In this document: positions 59,599 through 64,000 of the stretch, piece by piece
How positions within the stretch are numbered: position 1 is the stretch's first letter
Layout of the letters: each line of letters starts with the position of its first letter
Source of the DNA: Rhizobium leucaenae USDA 9039
GTDB lineage: Bacteria; Pseudomonadota; Alphaproteobacteria; Rhizobiales; Rhizobiaceae
Assembly: GCF_000426285.1 (NCBI RefSeq)
Contig: NZ_AUFB01000001.1
Span: 434,001 to 498,000, forward strand
Direction of reading: 5' to 3'
Length of the DNA: 64,000 bases
Program-made: the position numbers and the translations under genes
Notes under the pieces: generated by a model
What the model was told of the DNA's origin: nothing
What the model saw: only the letters and a program-made list of their open reading frames with translations
Database searches by the model: none

Positions 59599-60020
59599 AT
59601 GTCATCAACCACCGCCCTGGATCATGCTATCGAAGTCGCGAGCAAAGCGCATGCGGGCCAGACCGATAAGCTCGGCAATCCTTACATTCAGCATTGTCGT
59701 CGCGTGGCCTTTGCGGTTTCGGGTCAGGACAGGAAGATCGTGGCATATCTGCACGATGTCGTAGAAAAGGCCCGGGCTGGACCATCAATCGCCTCAATCA
59801 GGAAGGTTTTTCTCCAGCAGTGCTCGCAGCCGTCGATGCGCTCACCAAACGCCCCGACGAAGATGAGAATGCCTTTGTTCGCCGCGCAATCGCAACTCCC
59901 ATCGCGAGGCCGGTGAAGAAGGCCGACCTCGAAGACAACCTATGGCAGCAACGGCAGATTGGCGGTGAAACGGATAAGTATCAGCGTGGTCTCGACATCC
60001 TTCGGGAAGAAGATGGCTGA
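59599..60020 (+). pseudogene. HD-domain phosphohydrolase gene with single-base frameshift
   Basis: ATG behind GAGG. The first part, DHAIEVASKAHAGQTDKLGN then VAYLHDVVEK, is an RelA/SpoT-like HD domain (H, HD motif). The continuation GPGWTINRLNQEGFSPAV through KADLEDNLWQQRQIGGE is in the next frame. One missing G near 59768-59772 explains it: adding it gives 140 residues without other changes. Intact homologs would hydrolyse nucleotide phosphates; (p)ppGpp is possible but unproven. Confidence 0.8.
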
Positions 60021-60025
60021 GAAGG

Positions 60026-60505
60026 ATGAGCATATCAGCGGCTATTCGTCTATTTGCATTCGGGACCCTGAAAAGGGGATTCTCCTTGCATGAGCGGGGA
60101 CTGGCCCGAGCGCAATACCGCGGCTTCTTCCAAACGCGAAAACCTTACCCCATGCTGATCGCCGGTCGCTGGTTTGCGCCCATGATGTTCGACGAGCCAG
60201 GAAATGGTACGATTGTGAGAGGAGAGCTTTACGAACTCGACGATCAGGCGCTGCGACATCTCGATGCCATGGAATCGATCGGCAAACCCGGTCATTTCCG
60301 CGGATTGATCGAGCTGGAGCCGGTGGCCGGCGGCAATTCCTGCATTGCGTTCGCTTATTTCAAATCGCGAAGCTTAGCAAAACCCATCCATTCAAACTAT
60401 CTTTCCACATACGACGATCGCCGCTTCGTTCCACCGGAACAACGCATCGAAAAAGCGCAGGACCAGAGCCGCGGGATATATTCCAAAGATGCAAGGCTCC
60501 GGTGA
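60026..60505 (+). CDS. Gamma-glutamylcyclotransferase-fold protein (AIG2-like)
   Basis: 159 residues. LFAFGTLKRGFSLHER is the substrate loop of the GGCT/AIG2 fold, and the likely catalytic Glu is in HLDAMESIGKPGHF. Family members act on gamma-glutamyl amides or are uncharacterised. It lies five bases after the HD gene and may share its promoter. The ribosome site is weak. Confidence 0.8.
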   Translation: MSISAAIRLFAFGTLKRGFSLHERGLARAQYRGFFQTRKPYPMLIAGRWFAPMMFDEPGNGTIVRGELYELDDQALRHLDAMESIGKPGHFRGLIELEPVAGGNSCIAFAYFKSRSLAKPIHSNYLSTYDDRRFVPPEQRIEKAQDQSRGIYSKDARLR

Positions 60506-60570
60506 CCGCCGACCTATTCATTAGCCATTGAGCATCGGATTGGGGAATTCGCTGCACCCGCATCGTCCCC

Positions 60571-60595
60571 GGAACATTTATCACCGGACACGGTT
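60571..60595 (+). promoter_or_regulatory. Candidate sigma-EcfG promoter, first GH13 gene
   Basis: GGAAC-N16-GGTT, 113 bases before the ATG of the GH13 enzyme; no other gene lies between. Confidence 0.55.
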
Positions 60596-60707
60596 TAGGT
60601 CAGCGATCTCAGCATATGCCGGGGATCAAACGGCGCATAGTGCGAGCAGCATTCTTTGGACTCTGGGGTGGTCCGGGAGAGCCGGCATCGGACGCCGGCT
60701 CGGCGGC

Positions 60708-62372
60708 ATGTTGCCCAATGTCGGACGCTCGAACGTGATTGACCTCTGGTATAAGAATTGCGTCATCTACAGCCTCAATGTCGGCACCTTCATGGACAGT
60801 GACGGTGACGGAATTGGTGACTTCAAAGGTCTGACCGATCAGCTCGATTATATCGCACGGCTCGGTGTCACCTGCCTGTGGTTGCTGCCATTTTACCCCA
60901 GCCCTGGGATGGATTACGGCTACGACGTTACCGACTATTATAATATCGCCCCAGAGCTCGGGACGCTTGGCGATTTTGTGGAATTCAGTCACCAGGCGCG
61001 GCTGCGCGGCTTGAAGCTCATCATCGATCTGCCGATCAATCATACGTCCGAGCAGCACCCCTGGTTTCAACAGGCGCGCTCCGACCCTCGTTCACCCTTT
61101 CGCGATTACTACAACTGGTCGAAAACCAAGCCGGCAAACGTCAATCACGGCATGGCCTTTCCCGGCCACCAATCAAGTGTATGGACCTATGATCCGCTGG
61201 CGAGGGCCTGGTACTATCATCGCTTCTATCCGCACCAGCCGGACCTCAACATCAGCAATCCGGCGGTGCGGGAAGAAATTTTCAAGATCGTCGGCTTTTG
61301 GCTGGAACTCGGCGTGTCAGGATTTCGGATAGACGCAGCACCGTTCCTCGTTGAGGAAATCAGCCCCGATCGGGCTGCATCACGGGACTATGAGTTTTTC
61401 GGCGAGTTGCGCGACTTCTTATCCTGGCGCCGCGGCGACGCCGTCTTGATTGCCGAAGCAAATGTGCCTCCGAAGGAGATGCCGCAGTTTTTCGGCGGCG
61501 GCTCCCGCCTTCACATGCTTTTTGCCTTTCTTGCAAATCAATATCTGTTTCTGGCCCTGGCGAGCAATTCTGCCGCCCCTCTCGCGCGGGGGCTCACCCG
61601 GCTCCCGAAGTTGCCACAGCTTTGCCAATGGGTGCAATTCCTGCGCAATCACGATGAGCTCGATCTCGGCCGCCTCACGGAGAAGGAGCGGAACGAGGTC
61701 TACGACGCCTTTGCCCCCGATGCCGACATGCGCCTTTATGGCCGCGGCATTCGCCGCCGGCTGGCGCCGATGCTCCGCAACGAGCGCAGGAGGATCGAAA
61801 TGGCGTTCAGCCTGATGTTCAGCCTTCCCGGCATACCCGTCATTTATTACGGCGACGAACTTGGGTTTGGCGACGAGCTTTGCCTGCCGGAGCGCTGGCC
61901 GGTACGCACCTGCATGCAATGGTCCGACAACGAGAATGCGGGCTTCTCCACCTGCGCGGAAGAATATCTTATCCACCCTGTTGTCATGACTGGCGATCAC
62001 GGCGCCGATAAGATCAATGTCGAGACGCAGCAGCGCGACCCCGAGTCGCTGCTCAACTGGGTACGGCGGCTTGTCGACACGCGACAGTCCTGTCCCGAAG
62101 TCGGCTGGGGCAAATGGAACTGCCTTGAAACGGACAACCCGGCCGTTTTCGCTCAGAAGTTTACTTGGGAGCAAGGCACGGTTCTGATCGTTCACAACCT
62201 TGCACCGCGAAATTGCCGCGTGAAGTTGGATCTCGGTGAAGACGAGGCGGAACAGCTTGCCGAATTGTTGGGCAACAGGGTCTACCCCGAGAAGAAGGGC
62301 AGCAGTACTACGATCGAGCTTGATGCCTATGGGTATCGTTGGTTTCGGAGCAATCCGTCGACAGCGGCATGA
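60708..62372 (+). CDS. GH13 alpha-amylase-family enzyme (trehalose synthase-like)
   Basis: 554 residues. GH13 motifs are complete: IIDLPINHTS (region I), GFRIDAAPFL with the nucleophile Asp (II), IAEANVP with the acid/base Glu (III) and FLRNHDELD (IV). The layout WYKNCVIYSLNVGTFMDSDG resembles trehalose synthases and maltosyltransferase-like enzymes. Likely substrates are trehalose, maltose or alpha-glucans. The ATG has no strong ribosome site; a GTG nine codons on is possible. Confidence 0.85.
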   Translation: MLPNVGRSNVIDLWYKNCVIYSLNVGTFMDSDGDGIGDFKGLTDQLDYIARLGVTCLWLLPFYPSPGMDYGYDVTDYYNIAPELGTLGDFVEFSHQARLRGLKLIIDLPINHTSEQHPWFQQARSDPRSPFRDYYNWSKTKPANVNHGMAFPGHQSSVWTYDPLARAWYYHRFYPHQPDLNISNPAVREEIFKIVGFWLELGVSGFRIDAAPFLVEEISPDRAASRDYEFFGELRDFLSWRRGDAVLIAEANVPPKEMPQFFGGGSRLHMLFAFLANQYLFLALASNSAAPLARGLTRLPKLPQLCQWVQFLRNHDELDLGRLTEKERNEVYDAFAPDADMRLYGRGIRRRLAPMLRNERRRIEMAFSLMFSLPGIPVIYYGDELGFGDELCLPERWPVRTCMQWSDNENAGFSTCAEEYLIHPVVMTGDHGADKINVETQQRDPESLLNWVRRLVDTRQSCPEVGWGKWNCLETDNPAVFAQKFTWEQGTVLIVHNLAPRNCRVKLDLGEDEAEQLAELLGNRVYPEKKGSSTTIELDAYGYRWFRSNPSTAA

Positions 62373-62412
62373 ACAACTCTCCTAAAAAACGGGAGATTGG
62401 CAAGGGCGAGGC

Positions 62413-62437
62413 GGAACCTATGCGCGCGGCGGCGGTT
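62413..62437 (+). promoter_or_regulatory. Candidate sigma-EcfG promoter, second GH13 gene
   Basis: GGAAC-N16-GGTT, 82 bases before the ATG of the second GH13 gene. Confidence 0.5.
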
Positions 62438-62518
62438 GTGGCCTAGTTCATACCGCCGAGGGCGCCAAGATGGCGCCAGAGAAAGGACGCGCTTGCCGCG
62501 ATAATCCAAGAGGCTCCC

Positions 62519-64000
62519 ATGACCGCCAAACCAGCCACCGAATGGTGGCATGCCAAGACGGCCTACCAGATCTACCCGCGCAGCTTCTTCGATAGCAACG
62601 GAGATGGCATCGGCGACATTCCCGGCATAACCTCCCGGCTCGACTATCTCCACTCCCTCGGAATTGGATTGATCTGGCTTTCGCCGATCTACAAGTCGCC
62701 GATGGATGACAACGGCTATGATATCTCGGACTATCAGGATATCGCGCCGGAGTTCGGAACGCTTGCCGATTTCGATGAGCTGCTTGCGGAGGCGCGCAAG
62801 CGTGAGATCGGCATCATTCTCGATCTTGTCGTCAATCACACGTCCGATGAGCACCCCTGGTTCCTCGATGCCCGCGCCTCCAAGGACAGCCCCTATCGCG
62901 ATTTCTATATTTGGCGCTCTCCCAACGAGGACGGTACGCTTCCGAACGACCTTCTCTCCGTGTTCGGAGGGCCGGCCTGGACATTCGAGGCCGCGACCGG
63001 TCAATATTTTTTCCATCAATTCTCCCACCGCCAGCCGGATCTCAACTGGCACAATCCGAGCGTTCGGCAGGAAATCTACAAGATGATGAATTGGTGGCTG
63101 GACCGCGGCATCGCCGGCTTCCGCATGGATGTCATCGACCGCATCGCCAAGGATGTCGATCGGGGGATCACGGCCGACGGCCCATGCCTTCATGACTACC
63201 TTCAGGAGATGCATCGGGAAACACTGAGCGGCCGCGATGTCTTGACGGTCGGCGAAGCCTGGAGCGCGACGCCCGGCTCAGCTCTCTTATACTCCGGCTC
63301 GCAGCGCGGAGAATTATCCATGGTCTTCCAGTTCGAGCACGTCCTTCAACAATGGGACAAGGTGTATGGCAAGTGGCGGCCAAAACCGTTCGATCTCGTC
63401 GGCTTGAAGGCAGTCCTCAGCAAATGGCAATATGCGCTGTCGGACGATGGGTGGAATTCTCTCTTCTGGGGCAATCATGATCTGCCACGTGCCGTTTCGA
63501 CCTATGGCGACGCCACCGGCTACCACCGGGAATCCGCAACGATGCTCGCAACCGCCCTGCATTTCCTGAAAGGCACGCCTTTCATCTACCAGGGTGAAGA
63601 AATCGGCATGACAAACGCCACCTTCACCTCCATCGACCAATATAGGGACATCGAGACGCTCAATATGCATCGCCTGCATGTCGAGGCGGGGCTTTCATCG
63701 GAGGAATTCATCGCGGTCGCCAATCGGAATGCACGCGATAATGCCCGTACCCCGATGCAATGGAGCACGGCACCGCATGGCGGCTTCACTACAGGCATCC
63801 CATGGATACAGACAAATCCGAATTTCAGCCGGATCAATGCGGCGCAGAGTATGGGTGACGACCGCTCGATCTGGAATTATTACCGGCGTCTTGTTGCGCT
63901 GCGCGCCAACCATCCCGCGATCGTCTATGGCACCTATCAATCCCATTTCGATCAACACCCGCAGATCTTCGCCTATACAAGGACATTCGAGGGTCAGCAG
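62519..64000 (+). CDS. GH13 alpha-glucosidase/oligo-1,6-glucosidase, 5' part
   Basis: 494 codons open to the window edge, so the C-terminus is missing. Start ATG with AGAGG at six bases. TAYQIYPRSFFDSNGDGIGD at the N-terminus, then ILDLVVNHTSDEHPWF (I), GFRMDVIDRIA (II), VGEAWSA (III) and WGNHDLPRAVS (IV). The EGLxY-type detail (IYQGEEIGMTN) suggests an oligo-1,6-glucosidase, trehalose-6-phosphate hydrolase or alpha-glucosidase. With the first GH13 it likely forms a stress-induced trehalose/alpha-glucan turnover pair. Confidence 0.88.
   Translation, partial: MTAKPATEWWHAKTAYQIYPRSFFDSNGDGIGDIPGITSRLDYLHSLGIGLIWLSPIYKSPMDDNGYDISDYQDIAPEFGTLADFDELLAEARKREIGIILDLVVNHTSDEHPWFLDARASKDSPYRDFYIWRSPNEDGTLPNDLLSVFGGPAWTFEAATGQYFFHQFSHRQPDLNWHNPSVRQEIYKMMNWWLDRGIAGFRMDVIDRIAKDVDRGITADGPCLHDYLQEMHRETLSGRDVLTVGEAWSATPGSALLYSGSQRGELSMVFQFEHVLQQWDKVYGKWRPKPFDLVGLKAVLSKWQYALSDDGWNSLFWGNHDLPRAVSTYGDATGYHRESATMLATALHFLKGTPFIYQGEEIGMTNATFTSIDQYRDIETLNMHRLHVEAGLSSEEFIAVANRNARDNARTPMQWSTAPHGGFTTGIPWIQTNPNFSRINAAQSMGDDRSIWNYYRRLVALRANHPAIVYGTYQSHFDQHPQIFAYTRTFEGQQ

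Noticed and set aside
59364..59669. 101-codon plus-strand frame before the HD gene
   Set aside because: No domain, overlaps the HD start in another frame and contains the candidate promoter element.
1..64000. CRISPR arrays, tRNA/rRNA genes, insertion sequences, phage genes, replication origin
   Set aside because: Looked for by eye; no regularly spaced repeats, cloverleaf-like genes, transposases, integrases or repABC genes were found.

Overview
The window looks like a secondary replicon (chromid or megaplasmid) of a member of the Rhizobiaceae, close to Rhizobium or Sinorhizobium. The supports are high GC with alphaproteobacterial codon use, ectoine-catabolism genes next to minCDE (min genes sit on secondary replicons in several Rhizobiaceae), a CtrA-type box in front of minC, and many small rhizobial families (DUF1236, DUF982, DUF2934, KTSC, PRC-barrel, ECF15-type sigma). 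No RNA gene, CRISPR array, complete insertion sequence or replication origin was recognised.

Layout. 1-3.3 kb: end of an ectoine/hydroxyectoine catabolic operon (eutB-C-D and the first codons of eutE). 3.5-5.5 kb: minCDE with a TTAA-N7-TTAA box. 5.6-13.5 kb: a signalling island with a degenerate EAL protein, a five-gene partner-switching operon (two STAS-type and two kinase-like proteins and a SpoIIE-type phosphatase, one STAS domain being fused to a methyltransferase) and a GGDEF-EAL protein. 14-20 kb: KTSC protein, hydrolase plus CGNR regulator, TMEM175-type channel, several very small genes, an S21 paralog, Nudix hydrolase and two gene relics. 20-23.5 kb: two DUF1236 exported proteins, a His-rich exported protein, an NRAMP-related transporter and a 53-residue membrane protein. 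23.5-34.2 kb: an eight-gene, translationally coupled glycosylation operon (three CgeB-type and one GT4 glycosyltransferases, three nucleotide-sugar enzymes, one methyltransferase) opposite a two-gene dehydrogenase operon. 35-45 kb: YciE ferritin-like protein, a diheme cytochrome, and an eight-gene operon joining an FdhF/YdeP-like molybdoenzyme to cytochromes c and a caa3-type oxidase. 45-50 kb: phosphoesterase plus nucleotidyltransferase, small stress-type genes, an ECF sigma factor and an MFS transporter. 50-57 kb: CheB, a giant CheB-CheR-PAS-HWE kinase, two lone receivers and a sigma-region-2-only protein. 57-64 kb: lipoprotein-NRAMP-PRC-PRC operon, a frameshifted HD gene, a GGCT-like protein and two GH13 enzymes, the last running off the window.

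The unifying observation is regulatory. From about 19.7 kb onward most transcription units have an exact GGAAC-N16-NGTT (once N17) element just upstream, in the right orientation. This matches the sigma-EcfG promoter of the alphaproteobacterial general stress response (GGAAC-N16/17-CGTT). An ECF15-type sigma gene lies at 47703-48206 behind a perfect copy. The right two thirds of the window therefore reads as a concentrated general-stress regulon: metal transport, ferritin, alternative respiration, glycan synthesis, trehalose/alpha-glucan enzymes and HWE-kinase signalling. The element was found by eye and only intergenic regions were read systematically.

The most promising undescribed systems are the partner-switching operon with a STAS-methyltransferase fusion, the triple-CgeB glycosylation operon, and the lipoprotein-NRAMP-PRC operon. 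Two genes (DUF982, HD domain) are each broken by one missing base next to a short G run, which may be genuine decay or a sequence error.
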